Source of the DNA: Delphinapterus leucas
Taxonomy: Eukaryota > Chordata > Mammalia > Artiodactyla > Monodontidae
Reading direction: 5' to 3'
NCBI RefSeq assembly: GCF_002288925.2
Contig: NW_022098093.1
Location: 1,369,266-1,433,265 of the forward strand
Length of the DNA: 64,000 nt
In this document: positions 49,219 through 62,104 of the stretch, piece by piece
Position numbering within the stretch: position 1 is the stretch's first letter
Layout: each line of letters starts with the position of its first letter
Notes under the pieces: model-generated
Database searches by the model: none
Told to the model about the DNA's origin: nothing
Seen by the model: only the letters and a program-made list of their open reading frames with translations
Made by a program: the position numbers and the translations under genes

Positions 49219-52189
49219 GAACGCAGACAAAATACTACAGGAGGGCTTCACTGTAATGAGTCGATATATATCATAGTCACAGGTAAGTGTTGAAAAAAGA
49301 TAGCTTAGGAAAGTTAATTAATAAGAACTAGTTATTTATAGCAATAGAACAGCACCTTAATCACACAAATTACTGTAAAATTTAAGAGCTCTCTATCCTT
49401 ATATTTCATGTCATGTAATAAAGTATATCAAGAAAGATAGTCCTGTAAAAAGAAAAGTATCATCAGAAGTCTTCCTTCTAAAATTCTGGCATTAATTGGA
49501 ATGTGTGTGGGTTGACGCCAGCAACTTCCATGTTTAAGGGTAAGGTTTACGCTCTCCTCCTAAGTGAAAGTGAGAAGTTCTGTAGTGGAATTTCTGAGGT
49601 GTAATTGTAAGTTATCTTATTCCACCCTGAACTTGGGACAGCTTTACCTAGAGCAGGTTAATATGACTAAGTACATAACTGTTAAATCTCTCACCACAAA
49701 AGCTGATGATGAAGTGAATCTCTAAGAAGTTGGATAGGTTGGAGCTGAATATTTTGCACTAGGGTCCTATAAATGTCAAGACTGAGTAACATTTTCCTAA
49801 AATTAAAGCTGCCTCATGTCGTGGAAACAATAAGAGCCATAGTTCCATCATTCTGTGCTGGTCTCACTTCCTTCCACCAAGACATCCGGTCAAGAACCTG
49901 CGTTGACATGAATGACTGGAGAAAACATTAGCTTTCAGCTCAGTTTTCACACTGTCTCTGTCCTGATATTAGATGTTTGTGATGAGAAAGAAGGAAATTG
50001 AGAAGAGGTAAAGTTGTTTTAATATTTGCTTTAATCACTGAGAAACTAAAATTCATTAAATATAGGGAGATTGCCTTTGTGGGTTGTTTCAAGGACTTTG
50101 AGGCCCTTCTCACTTTTTTTTTTTTTTTTTTTTGCCCTCTATTCACAGGGGAAAGTTTCTTCATCACCGAGATGTTCCCTAGAATAAGCTGAAATTTAAA
50201 AAACATTAAGCTATTGTGCATAAGTTTAAAGCCCCTTCACTTCATGGCACTTTTTTCTGAAAGGCCTGGAAAACATTCATTCCCAAATAAAAAACTAAAT
50301 CAAATTGAGGGAGAATCAAAACTGGTTTCATAGAGCCATAAGAGAGGGGACCTGGGCCCAGAAAATACATGTTTTTGTAAGAGCTTTCCTAGCTTTACAG
50401 TTTAGGTGCCTATAGGGAGGTTTGGATACAAATCAACTCCATTTTCAGATGGAATAACACCTGGTGTTATATTCTAACTCAGTATAAAAATTTTGGTTTA
50501 GTGTTCATTTCCAGCTCCCAAAAAGTTATACAAAAAGTTCTTATAAGTTGAATCTCTATCTTAGAAGCATCCAAATTTTATGGATCCAAACTAACTTCAG
50601 AATGTTTTCATTCATTTCATTTTTAGGTAATTTTTAAATTTAAACATTTAAGTGATACATACATTTGAGGTGTTCTGATTTGCTGAGCAATACCTTATAC
50701 CAAATGCTTTGTCTTGAAATGGGTATTTCATTGGAGATAATCATGTATAAACTACGAATTGGGCATTCCTCAATTCTATATACTTGAGGACCATTAAAAA
50801 AGTATGCAGTTGAAAGGAAAGAAGAAACTTGATTCCTGGGCACAAACTAAATATTTAAAGCAGGTACCGCTAAATTCATTTTCCCCAGGGACCGAACGAA
50901 CCACCAAATAAATTATTTTTTCATAGTCACTAGTGTTGAAGTGGTGTAATTACTTTGGAAGAACACTAAAAAGTCATGATCTCCACTATTCTGAAAGGTA
51001 TCCTCTGAAAAGGATCATTTTAGTGTAATTTTATTCTTTTTTTTTTTGTCTAGAGGAAATCTTTTTTGAATTGTGACAGGAGATTAAAAATCCAAGCAGT
51101 CTACTATTACCACTACAACCCAGCCTCCTTTATCAGATAATAAGAGTGGAAAGATTAAGACTTCGTGTGTGCGTCTTCAGGAAAATGAACTATTTCCTGA
51201 GGTCTGACAGCAGCTTTCTTTTTCAGAGAATACAAAATTACAGTATCATCTCCTTAAAAGTTCAGTAATTCTTACGGTTGCAGCAGTTTTAATCTCCCTT
51301 TGGCATCTTTATGGAATAATTTTCTAAAGGGATAATTCTCTACTAAAAAATATCGGACCCTGACCATATTTTCTGTGCAGAGCAATACATTGACTCACAC
51401 ACTTGTTAAAAGTTAATAAAGAAATAGTTCATTTTTAAAGCCAGATGTTTATGGTCTCTGCATTGTCAATTTAATTTAAGCATTGCTGAGACAATCTTTA
51501 ATCTACTCCCCATTTGGTAATGCCTTATTTATGATGCAGTTTCATTTTTTAATTTGGGGGGAACGTTTGCCCGACAGAGCCAGCAGATGAAAGTGCTGAA
51601 AGGAGGTGAAATGGAAACAAAGCCTATTACCCACTGTATTTCAGACAGGACCAGGCACTTAGCCGAAGAGCCACTGGGTTATTAGATTAATTTCAAAAGA
51701 GCTTTTACAAGTTGCTTAATTCCCTTTTTTAAAAAACGCATGGACCACAAACTCAAATTTCTCCTCAAATGGGGTTAATCCGACAAATGAGGCATGGACC
51801 CAGCGTTGTGGAAAAAGCATTCCACTATAATGAGATCTTGGTCTTTCTTGCAAGACTGTGCTATTTATGTAAATATGTCTAGAGGCACCTGCTATAAGCT
51901 TTTAGTTTTCTATGATCTATTAGTTTAGTGTTTATTAAGGAATCATATGTATAGAATTACTAGGCATTCAGGAGGAATGCTGTGTAGCAAACGTAAAACT
52001 GATCTGCTCGGGAGAAACACAGGAGCGATTCAAAACCACTGTACTATTTTGTTTGTGATTATTTTCATTGCTTTGAAAGTAAACTGCATAAGAATAGGAC
52101 TTAAAATAATTGCTATGGGCATCTTCAGTAGTACCAAGCTAAGGCAACATGGCATTCTCCTATGGTGATTTGTGATTTTAAACCCCCCA

Positions 52190-52195
52190 AATAAA
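52190..52195 (+). terminator. CDH6: Candidate CDH6 polyadenylation signal
   Basis: AATAAA followed within 30 bp by a T/GT-rich tract (ttggtattgattgttttt). It would give a 3'UTR of about 5.0 kb. Confidence 0.45.
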
Positions 52196-52656
52196 AGCTT
52201 TTTGGTATTGATTGTTTTTAATTAAAAATACTCCCAAGTATAAATTGAAGCTGATACCACCCTGGAAGATTTACTGACTGGAGTGCTCAGTTCATATGGT
52301 TTTTCTCGGTATCGCTCGTGTCTTTGGCAACAACACCTGATGGGAACAATCACTGCTCAGCTTTCATCCATATTTCTAGCTAGGGAGATTTTCATAACTT
52401 CACAGTTTACATGAGAAAGTTTTCTGTATTAGAAGAATGGGGTTGAGGCAACTACCTTATAGCTCAGTGTGGCCGGGCCTTTTGTTGTAGTCAAATGGCA
52501 AATACACGCTCCTTGAAATGGCTTCTTTTATTTTCCTTTGTTTTCTTAGACGTAAAAATTTGAAAAGAATGCAATTTAAAAAGTGATTTCTCACAAAGAG
52601 TAAATATGCCTTTTGCAAATCAATTTTTGTAACAAGTTATTTATATGATATTACTT

Positions 52657-52662
52657 AATAAA
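52657..52662 (+). terminator. CDH6: Candidate distal CDH6 polyadenylation signal
   Basis: AATAAA followed by 'ctggtttttttctaacttg' and a T-run. Beyond it the sequence loses the repeat-free character within 400 bp. Confidence 0.4.
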
Positions 52663-53078
52663 CTGGTTTTTTTCTAACTTGTTTTTTTTTCAGTTCTCTC
52701 AAACTGTTGTTTGTAATCAGAGATCTTTAAAATGTACATACTGACACACACTTTATCTTTCCAAATCTGCTGTTTTAACCTCTCAGAGAGCTAGCTAAAG
52801 CCAACTTGTTATACAATAATTAGCTTGTAAACAACAGTTTCTCCCAGCCAGCAATATATATCATTGGCACGGCCCTGCAGACTTCTTACCACTGGGACAT
52901 CAAGAATTCTACTGTTATTTATGGAATCGCTGTATTAAGAAAGCTGATTATCCTCATGGTAATTGCTTTAGATAAAAAAGGACAGTTCTATATTTTTGCC
53001 CATCCCAAATCTCCATCCTTTATTTCCCTCCCATACAAGCAATTATCTATGGATCTCTGATTTAAAAAAGAAAAAGGG

Positions 53079-53309
53079 GGGCTTCCCTGGTGACGCAGTG
53101 GTTGAGAGTCTGCCTGCCGATGCAGGGGGACACGGGTTCGTGCTCCGGTCCGGGAAGATCCCACATGCCGCGGAGCGGCTGGGCCCGTGAGCCATGGCCG
53201 CTGAGCCTGCGCCTCCGGAGCCTGTGCTCCGCAACGGGAGAGGCCACAACAGTGAGAGGCCCGCGTACCGCAAATAAATAAATAAATTAATTAATTAATT
53301 AATTAATAT
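53079..53309 (+). mobile_element. CHR-type cetacean SINE with (AAAT)n/(AATT)n tail
   Basis: Head GGGCTTCCCTGGTGACGCAG and a full body to about 53272, then an AAAT and AATT microsatellite tail in place of plain poly(A). The flanking duplication, tttaaaaa-gaaaaaggg, is seen on both sides. Confidence 0.92.
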
Positions 53310-54814
53310 TTAAAAAGAAAAAGGGTTAGTCCAAAGGGGGATAAGAATAAAATCCTTCCAGCATTCTTATACTATGAGTAAATAAAATGTTTTCAGCATA
53401 TTCAGAGCTATAATATTTTACCCGCTTGCTCTTTTTTAAGCTGCCTCCTATTTCTAGAGGCAGTTTCCCAATTTTTTAACTGGGAGAATTGAATTCATTG
53501 CTTTGCTACGGCGATTTTTATTTATTCATTCATTTGTTCAGTATACAGCAGGCACTCCACTGTGTGCTGTGGAATATTCAACAGTAAGCCAGATATATTT
53601 TTCCCTTCTCTCCAGATGCCTGTCCATGAGGAAGGGCTGCCATAAACTCATAACTAGAGTACCTACCAGAAGGTGGCATGGGATGTTTTCAGAGAGGTAT
53701 ATATGAAAATGTTCATAGGACTTCATAGGATGGAGAAACTCTTTCTGCCCAGGTATAGGAGGCTGTGGGAGGTTTAGGAATTAGTGAGATTGAGACAAAG
53801 GGAGGTAAGAATTGAAAAGAATAGCAGGAAAAGGAGAGAAAAGAGAGGGATGTTTAAGTAATGCCATTGATCCCAGCTGAGGTTCCGTGAAGGGGACTAG
53901 GTTTGGAAAAGTCACATGTCATCAGAACACAGAGGATCACCAATGCCATAGCAGCTGCTTTTTCTTGTCGCTTTGTGTTTTCATTTTTTGCCATTTGGCT
54001 TAAAGTTAACTTGGTGGGAAACAGAAAACGATGGAAATAAATGATGCTACCAGAAATATACTTTTTGAAGGATATGTACATTGTACACTAGTAGGCACGG
54101 TGCACTAGGGCCAAGCCCTTCCTACCCCGCTACCCCATCCCCAGCTCTGGGCCACCCCAAGGCAAGCATAGTCTGCAGGATCTAGGAAACTTCCCTGACC
54201 TAATAGTAACATAAGCAGGAAGTGCAATGTGCTTTCTCAAGGACCCAGTTCAGGAAGCAGATTCCTGCAAACATTCAGATGGGCTAAGCCCTTTCCCATC
54301 ACCTTAACAAACCACTTCCCATAATGATATTTATTAGTAATTCACGCTAGCTGCTGCAGTACACAAAATCCAAAATCTCTATAAAATTTATGTCTCACCC
54401 TTGTGAACGTCAGGGTTGTTGTGGGCCTTTCTCCCTCTTGTAGCTATGCCATCCACAGCTCGCTGCCTCCAAGGGCTAACATGCCAGGGGAGCAGAGTGA
54501 GCTGGACGATCATATGAGCTCTTCCTAAAGTCAGGGCCTACACGTGGCTTATGCGACTTCTGCTCATATCTCATTGGCCAGAACTCAATCATATGGCCCC
54601 AAAGGCACTGGACAGAGGCTGGGAGATGTAGAAAGACGAGCAACATGTGAATCTGTTCAGCACACGTATATGTATCTGCCACATATAAGTTTAGTCTCTG
54701 TCAATCTTGCAATATCTTTCCCAATCCCCGCCCCAATTTCAGTCACCATAATAAGCCATATCCCATAATAATCTTGAGTGTGTTATCAGAAGAGCAGGTA
54801 CAAAGTCATTTATA

Positions 54815-54927
54815 GGGAATTCCTTGGCGGTCCAGTGGTTAGGACTCGGCGCTTTCACTGCTGTGGCCTGGGTTCAATCCCTGGTCGGGGAACTAATATC
54901 CTGCAAGCCATGAGGGGCAGCCAAAAA
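54815..54927 (+). mobile_element. CHR-1-type SINE, short form
   Basis: Contains CTTGGCGGTCCAGTGGTTAG and GGGTTCAATCCCTGG, with an A-rich end. The 13-bp duplication aaagtcatttata lies at 54802-54814 and 54928-54940. Confidence 0.93.
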
Positions 54928-55419
54928 AAAGTCATTTATAAATTCAACCTCCAAGTTGAAAACCCTTGTAAGAGATGTTTGTCTACCATCCCTGGACTCT
55001 AACACCCATGGTGGGCATTGTTGATGAATTGACTCACGGATTTCTAGCCTTAGCATCTCTAGCAGGAATGCTCCAGCAGCTGTCAACAATAGAACAATGT
55101 TGACCTATTTGCCATCCCAAACCTTAGAGATTAAGTCCTCTTGTAAAAGACATGCTTTTTTTTTCATTCTAAATTTTGTTGACTACTCGCCACTGACATT
55201 TGGGAAGAGCATTCTGGTCTTGAGGTTATCAAAAATTTGGAACAGTTAAGGAAGCTAAAAGGCTCAGCCTGCCATTACAATTAGCTCACATCTTTATTTC
55301 ATAAATCTGAACCAACAAGCCTGTATCTCTTTCAACAATTCAGATGTGAATTTCAGCCTTGTTGTTGCATCTCTCCATAGCGATACTCATGAACCTTTAT
55401 ATTCATTCTGCAAAAACCA

Positions 55420-55520
55420 TTTGAGACTTTACTATGGGCCGGGCACTGATCAAGGTGATAGGGATACAGGGGTAAAAAGACAGATACACACCCTGCTCTG
55501 TGCATTCCCTTCCCTCAAGA
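55420..55520 (-). repeat. L2 LINE 3' end fragment
   Basis: 'gggccgggcactgatcaagg' followed by 'gatacaggggtaaaaagaca' resembles antisense L2. Confidence 0.5.
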
Positions 55521-55894
55521 CTGCCCTGATTTAATCTCCTATTATTAATCTTAGTTTACCTGACTAAACATTTTGTACAGAATGACACCCTGACTCTTCA
55601 GATCACTTTTCTGGGTCTTATATTCCTGAATTCAATACTTTTCTAAATATGCTATGAATAGATATGGTTCTTTAGAAGGAGTAGATTGTCTCCTACTTGT
55701 CTATAATATACTTATTCCTTTTTTTAAATGTCTCCCTTGACATATTAGATCATCTTTATTGCTTCCTGAGCCATTTAGTCTCAAAAACTTAACTTTTAAT
55801 GGTGAATATGTCTTGTTTGCACATTGATAAGAAAATGTGTCCTTATAGTCAGTAAAGGATAGGTTTTATTAAAGCTTTTAACTTTGCTTAGCTG

Positions 55895-56095
55895 CCTGAT
55901 AATAATGCCTTACTTTTATGCAGCACTTTAGAAATAACTATCTTATACATGACTTAATATAACTCTCACAAATGCCCTGTACACTAGGCTGTATCACTCC
56001 CATTTCACAAACAAAGTGGGGCTATTTGTCCCTATGTCCCATCACAGGAATTAGGATTAAACTCAACTCTTTTAACTCAGGCTCTGCAATCCTGC
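55895..56095 (-). repeat. MIR-like SINE
   Basis: 'gcagcactttagaaataact', 'ctctcacaaatgccctgtac' and 'cccatttcacaaacaaagtg' follow reverse-strand MIR order. Confidence 0.55.
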
Positions 56096-56251
56096 CACTG
56101 AATCCCCCATTTTCCCCTTTGTACACATAGTCCAATCCCATCCATCTGAGATAAATATTTATTGGCAGAAAAAAAGATTCTTTTTTCCTTTATATAACTT
56201 CAGATGAGGTTGGACTCCACTGATGGCTGCAACCTTAAAGGCATTCCTCTC

Positions 56252-56460
56252 GGGCTTCCCTGGTGGCGCAGTGGTTGAGAGTCCGCCTGCTGATGCAGGA
56301 GACACGGGTTCGTGCCCCAGTCAGGGAAGATACCACAGGCCGCGGAGCAGCTGGGCCCGTGAGCCATGGCCGCTGAGCCTGCGTGTCCGGAGCCTGTGCT
56401 CCGCAACGGGAGAGGCCACAGCAGTGAGAGGCCCGCCTACCGCAAAAAAAAAAAAAAAAA
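56252..56460 (+). mobile_element. CHR-type cetacean SINE, full length
   Basis: Head GGGCTTCCCTGGTGGCGCAG, full body and poly(A) tail. The duplication cattcctctc is at 56242-56251 and 56463-56472. Confidence 0.94.
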
Positions 56461-58140
56461 GACATTCCTCTCCATAACATCAGTCCAAATGCTCCGTGAA
56501 GGAAAAGAGAGACTGAAAAGCAAAATTCTGCCTATTAACACCAATCACCCAACTGATTCCTATTATAAAATACCACTGAAACAGCTTTCCCAAGGAAAAA
56601 TATTCCCGAGAAACATAAAATTCCACCCCAGACTGCAAAAACTCTAGTTGTTTATACAATAATCATCTTGACAGTATTGATATTTCACACCATCAAATCG
56701 TGGTAAGCCCTCTATAGGGTAACCACGCCCTTCAAGAGATGGGAGAGAAGGAAAAGAATTAGGACTTCCTGTCGCAATTCAGATTTCATGAGTTTGGAGG
56801 AACAAAGGAGACTTGCTCTAGCCAGGAGCATCCATTGAATCCAAGCACCCACACCAACAGCCCAGTGTCTGTTATATCCTTGGAAAACCCAACTGCCCAG
56901 TGAGGTGGTATCCATGTGCCAGAGCAGTAGCTACAGATCTTTGTTTACAAACTAAAAGTAATGTACTTTCCATATTTCTCTACAATTGAACTTCATTTCT
57001 GTTTTGAACCTTCATGCCTGTGAGCAACAGAAGCTCAACTTTAGTCATTTAGGGTTTCTTTCCACACTCTTTCACCGATATTATAGCTAAATTCTAAGCG
57101 GCCAAAGTAACGTCAAGAGTGGGGGTCAGGAGAAAGACGAGGCATAGTCAAAGCTTAAAGCCAACCTGCTAGGAAGAGTAGATGGATTCCAGAAAAAATA
57201 TGATAATTCTCTTAACCCTCCCTGTCTGTCCTCCCACCTATTGCAAAATAGGGAAGCTGAAGTTTATTGATCAGAAATGCTTTTTATGTTATTGTCATTT
57301 CTCATTCTCAGAAGGTCAGGACCAAAAGCTTAAGAAAGACACCTGTTTCTTTCCTGACTTATGGCTTTGGCAGAGATTCAGAAAAGAACTCAAAGTTGCC
57401 TTAGAATGGCACTGCTTCAAACTGAATGCTAATTTATAACTGTTTTCTTATTCTTTACTATCTCAAGCATTATAAAAAGTATTCATGATAGTATTAAAAT
57501 ATAATAAATAATATATTAAAATTGAGCCAATCTTCAAAGATTTCTGAACATCTCTTATGTGATGAAAACTTTACTACCTACTTTTTGTATAAAATATATT
57601 TTTCCCTTATCATAATCAAGAAGATCATGACAAACTATTTTCTGATTTGTGAAAACATTTATACAAAAGAATCTTGCAGAGTTACAAAAATTAAATCACA
57701 AGTGAATATATATTTAACAAATAATTTGTACTGAAAATAATAAATGTGCAATCCAGACTGTTTGGTTCCCTTTGGATCCAAAGAACTATATCTACCTTAA
57801 AAGAATTTGGCAAAATGACACCAAGATTCAAATGATAGCTCTCAAGTGAGAAAAGGTTGAGGGGCAGATTGATTTCAGCATTAAGACCTGAGCTGGGCCT
57901 CAGAAGGAGTGCTAGAACCTACGGCAGTGTCACTGGAATGCTTCTCTAAAATGCAAGCTCCCTGGTCCCATTCCACAAATAGCCAGGGCTATTTTATGTA
58001 CTCCAGAGGCTGTAGGCATTCCAAAGTTTGGAGGCTCCACCTTCACTATATTCAACATATTAAGTTATACCCACACTTTACCTTGAAGATGTGAATCAAG
58101 CTGCAGTTCACTAGTTTACACAATGTTGTTATATATTCAT

Positions 58141-58163
58141 ATATATATATATATATATATATA
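58141..58163 (+). repeat. (TA)n microsatellite
   Basis: Eleven or so AT dinucleotides without interruption. Confidence 0.9.
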
Positions 58164-59472
58164 CCACTAGACTTGTATTGATTTTATATTTGCAATTTTC
58201 CTTCTGTATTTTAAAGCCTTTTTTTAAAAAAATTAGGCTTTTTTTGGGCTGCAGCTCATCTGAGAGCATAAATAAGTACTGTGTGTACTGTACCTAATAT
58301 ATTAAAAGATGTCATGAAGAAAGGGAAGACAGGATTGGGAATCTGCATTTATAGCGAGTTCCCCAGTGATTTTTATGCGCACCAGAGTTTTAGAAACAAT
58401 TCTGTTGCGGTAACAAAGGCAACGCATGCTCAAGGAACTCTGGGTAGATGGATTTGACTAGCAAAGAAGGTTCTTGAAGGGAGGAGGAGGGATAGAAGTT
58501 GTAATAGTTGCACATGCCTTTCAACTTTCCTTTACTTATTGAACACAATGCATGTACTTGTCTAGCAAATGATAAAGGAATTAAAACAGGTGCCCTCCCT
58601 AGAAAAGTTTGCAAGTTTCCAATGAAAATACCAGGAGTAGTTCATACACGTTTGTTTAAATCCTCAGGTGAAGCTCTTCACTCTCCCATCTTTTTTTCAG
58701 AACTTTTCTGGCTATGTTCCCTGCATATGTCAGTCAATAAGTAAATAATTGAAATCCCTATAGAGTCAATTCTCCAGTCTTCCTAAGCATTTGCTTTTGT
58801 TTCTCTTTTTAAAGTCAGCTGTTATTCTATGAGCCTCAGCTGGGGAACTCCTCCTCTCCCAGGGCCCAATCACAGTTCCACTTCAGTTAGCTTAATTGGA
58901 AGAAGACACAACCAAATTTCCAATTAAAGTTCTAAATGAGCTATTAGAACAGACTATTTTTGTCTTTTCAGAGAAAGCTCTTCTAATAGTCACTTTTTAA
59001 AAGGTAAAACTTCTTAAAGGAGGAAAGGTGAGCACAATCTGATCAATTACCACCGTTAATCATTCCTCCTAGGAAAATGGGTCTTTTCACTTAGGTACTT
59101 TGGAAGTAATCCACTTATTCATCCTTTTATTAATTTTAATTTTTATTAAATTAATATATGTATATCATCTAAAATGCCAAATTGCTCTATAAAGCTTATA
59201 AGCCAAAACTTCCCATTCTACCCTCACTCCCTTTACCCAGAGGCAATCCCCTTCAACTCTTCCAGATAGTTTACTTCCATATTTCTAAATAATGCTTATG
59301 TTAGGTTGAATCATAGGAAATTGCAATTTTTGTAGGTGAAAAGTGGTTAACATCAACGGTTTCAGATGGTTCAGCTTAATACTACTATCGCTGGGGTTTA
59401 CAGTTCTGAACATTGTCTACTGACTTCCCACTATGGAGAGAAAGGGTTTAGATTTCCTACAACAACCCCCCA

Positions 59473-59501
59473 AACACACGCACACACACGCACGCACACG
59501 C
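59473..59501 (+). repeat. (CA/CACG)n simple repeat
   Basis: CA dinucleotides with regular CG steps. Confidence 0.85.
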
Positions 59502-60639
59502 GTTCACTTCTCCCCCCATCCTTCCCATATAGTTATAGCACAACTGGTGATTAAGAGTTTATTTACATTATTAGCCTGTGTAAATATGATGACTCACAGT
59601 TGAGCCTTACACTATACTGTGATTTCACGTCTCTTCTTGCTCAACTTTATTTTTCCCTGAAATTAGTAATTGCCTCATTTTAAACTTTGCTTGTTTTTTT
59701 ATATACCTGTCATGATTCAGCCACAAACATCCTGACGTGATTCTTAAATTTCTCTCAATCACATAAGGTAATCTGTCAATTCTCTTCTGCTTGCATATCC
59801 GTCTAGAAACTCTCGATCTCTCTGATATCAGGAATGAATTTTTTAAAACATTTTCTTCTACTCCTGTTTGCTTATCTCTATTTTTTCTAAATTTCTTTTC
59901 TGTTTGCTTTGGTCTTTGTCTTCCACATTAGAAGTCTTCCTCAAATGTCTAGCAACCCTTAGCTGTCTGTTCCTAATAGCGAGGTACTAAAAAGCTAATT
60001 AGAAGGTCTAGCTGTCGGCTGGCGGGCCTCCCCATAGTGTGACTGAAGTAAGAACCGATGGTTTCACTGAGGCACTCAAATGTTGGCATTTATGAATGTC
60101 TGGTCTTGGGTCAATTTCCAGTGAGAGGATTCTTCCAGTCTCCTCCCCAGGGATCCAATCCTGGTTGCCAGTATTTAGAAACCTTTACACAGGGAAGGAA
60201 CTGGAGGAATGCCAGTGTTCAGAATAGAGATTTTTCATGTAATTCACCTTTAAGGTACAGCTCTTCCCCCCTGCCCTCAGCCATACCTGTTGTTCCTGAG
60301 CACAGGATTTCACTGATTCAGTGTTTCTAGAGAGTAAACCTCCTACCTTCTGCTGAGATGGGGAGAGAGCAGTGAAAAAAATCAGCTGGATATGCAGGGT
60401 AGGAAAGAGGATCTGGAGACTAACTGCTCCTGATACAGATTTACAGTCAATCCGCTTCCGGCCACACCCCACCCCCTGGCAATCAGAGGTACCTGGCACC
60501 ACTATGCCTTGACCTTGCCTGAGTGTTGCATTATAAATTAGCTTGCTTCTTATTACATTCCCACCCCACGCTAGAAATTAGGCTTCAGTTTCTCCATTCT
60601 GCTGAGTGCATTGCTACTCATTTATCCTCCTTTCACCTT

Positions 60640-62015
60640 CTAAATCCATCAGTCAGTGAATATGAATAAATATTTAAGGTGATAGATGTTTGAGACTACA
60701 GCTTTGAATATGACAGACACTCGGGGTTTATAGTCTAGCAGAAAAAACATAAAAAATTAAATCAGCAGTCATAATAATGTGCTATGATAGAAGTATGGGG
60801 GGGGGGAATGTAGATACAAATCAGAGCTTCTGAGAGGAATGCATGATTATGCTAAACAGTGAGAAACAGGCATGAGATGAGCGAAAGAACATCCCAACAA
60901 AATGAACAGCCTACGAGAAAACCTAGAATTGGCAAAAAACCACGGTATATTCAGATAACTTTAGAAGTCTGGTGTGATTAGAGTGTAGTGGGCTTGGGGA
61001 CGGGAAAGGATGGTGAGATCTAAAAGAGAAGGAGCGTGGAGACGAGGTGAAGAGTAATATAAGACATTTTCAAGAGCTGGGACCTTAAAATGGGAGCCAT
61101 TGTAACATCTGAAGAACAGGAGTGACATGATAAGATTTTCTTTTGAAAGATACCTCTGGCTCTAGTGTGGAGAAAGGCTTGGAACAAGATGGATTTACAC
61201 CCAAGGGAACACAATAGGAGGCTAACGTGGTCATTCAGACAGGAGGTGAAAATAGCCAGTACCAGCACAGTGGTCACAGTGATTTTATTTTTATGTGCTT
61301 GGATTCATGAGAGATTTAGAATGGTTTTGCCCATTGACTGGGTTGTGGACCATCCCTACATGTTTCGGGACTGAGCATTTATGTGGCTTGTGGTGCTATC
61401 ATAGAGAGGGCTCAGGAAAAGGAAACAATTTGAAAGAAAGATACGTTCAATTCGAAGATGCTACGTGTGAGGTATTTGTGTGACATTCAAGAGAAGTCAG
61501 GCAGCAGGTGAATATATGGATCTGAAGTTTAAGGTGAGCAATTCGGGATGTAGATGTAGCTTTGAGAGCCAGCAACATATAGGTAACAACTTCAGGCATA
61601 GGAATGGAAGAGACTGTGCAGATGTCTATAGAGTGTGAAGAGGAGAGGGACAAGGCACAACCTATTTGAACACCAGTATTTAAGGAATAAACAAAAATAA
61701 AAGAACCTGCTAAGCAGACTGAGAAAGATTTTCTCAAGAACTAGGAGAAAAGCAGGGGTTTTTTTTTTTTCCAATTTAGGGTAAGAGTTATAATAAGGAT
61801 GGAAGGGTCAACAGTACCAAATGTCACCCAGGGGTCAACTAAGATAAGGACTGAAAAGTTTCCATTGGACATAAAGAAGAGGAGGTAGTAGATGACCTTG
61901 ACTACAGCAATTTCAGTAGAGATGGGACATTAGCCAGGGTGTAAAAGAAGAGGAGGTAGTAGATGACCTTGACTACAGCAATTTCAGTAGAGATGGGACA
62001 TTAGCCAGGGTGTAA
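60640..62015 (-). repeat. Long L2 LINE fossil, cut at the duplication junction
   Basis: Antisense L2 in correct order over about 1.35 kb: 'gtgctatgatagaagtatgg', 'aggagtgacatgataagatt', 'aaaggcttggaacaagatgg', 'caactaagataaggactgaa' and 'aaaagtttccattggacata'. On the minus strand near 61.6-61.75 kb decayed RT-like text survives (LVPLLFTLY). It stops abruptly at 62015 where the copied CDH6 block begins. A G-run lies at 60797-60806. Confidence 0.75.
61873..62014 (+). repeat. Perfect 71-bp tandem duplication next to the junction
   Basis: The unit starting aaagaagaggaggtagtaga at 61873-61943 is repeated without change at 61944-62014. The unit is L2 sequence, and the second copy ends one base before the copied cadherin block begins. 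Confidence 0.95.
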
Positions 62016-62104
62016 GCATGTGGGATCTTCCCGGACCGGGGCACGAACCCATGTCCCCTGCATCGGCAGGCGGACTCTCAACCACTGCGCCACCAGGGAA
62101 GCCC
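62016..62104 (-). mobile_element. CHR SINE, truncated at the junction
   Basis: This is the copied right-hand part of the SINE at 45628-45834. It has no left target-site duplication, confirming that it arrived as part of the larger block and not by its own insertion. Confidence 0.95.

Larger units (their letters stand above)
47154..52690 (+). other. CDH6: CDH6 3' untranslated region
   Basis: Long AT-rich sequence free of recognisable SINEs and LINEs, contrasting with both flanks, as expected for a UTR under constraint. AATAAA occurs at 48216, 49417, 50286, 50907, 51415, 52190 and 52657. The two last have U/GU-rich sequence just downstream and are the best candidates for the main ends. The true end and the use of proximal sites cannot be decided without transcript data. 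Confidence 0.55.
56473..60639. other. Intergenic sequence downstream of CDH6, mostly unrecognised
   Basis: AT-rich DNA with simple repeats at 58141-58163 (TA) and 59473-59501 (CA/CACG). Around 59.1-59.35 kb the text resembles the 3' part of an old L1 or similar element, but not clearly enough to name. No gene seen. Confidence 0.45.

Noticed and set aside
61447..61774. Minus-strand open frames of 96 and 60 residues
   Set aside because: They lie in an L2 fossil and read as decayed L2 ORF2 with frame changes.
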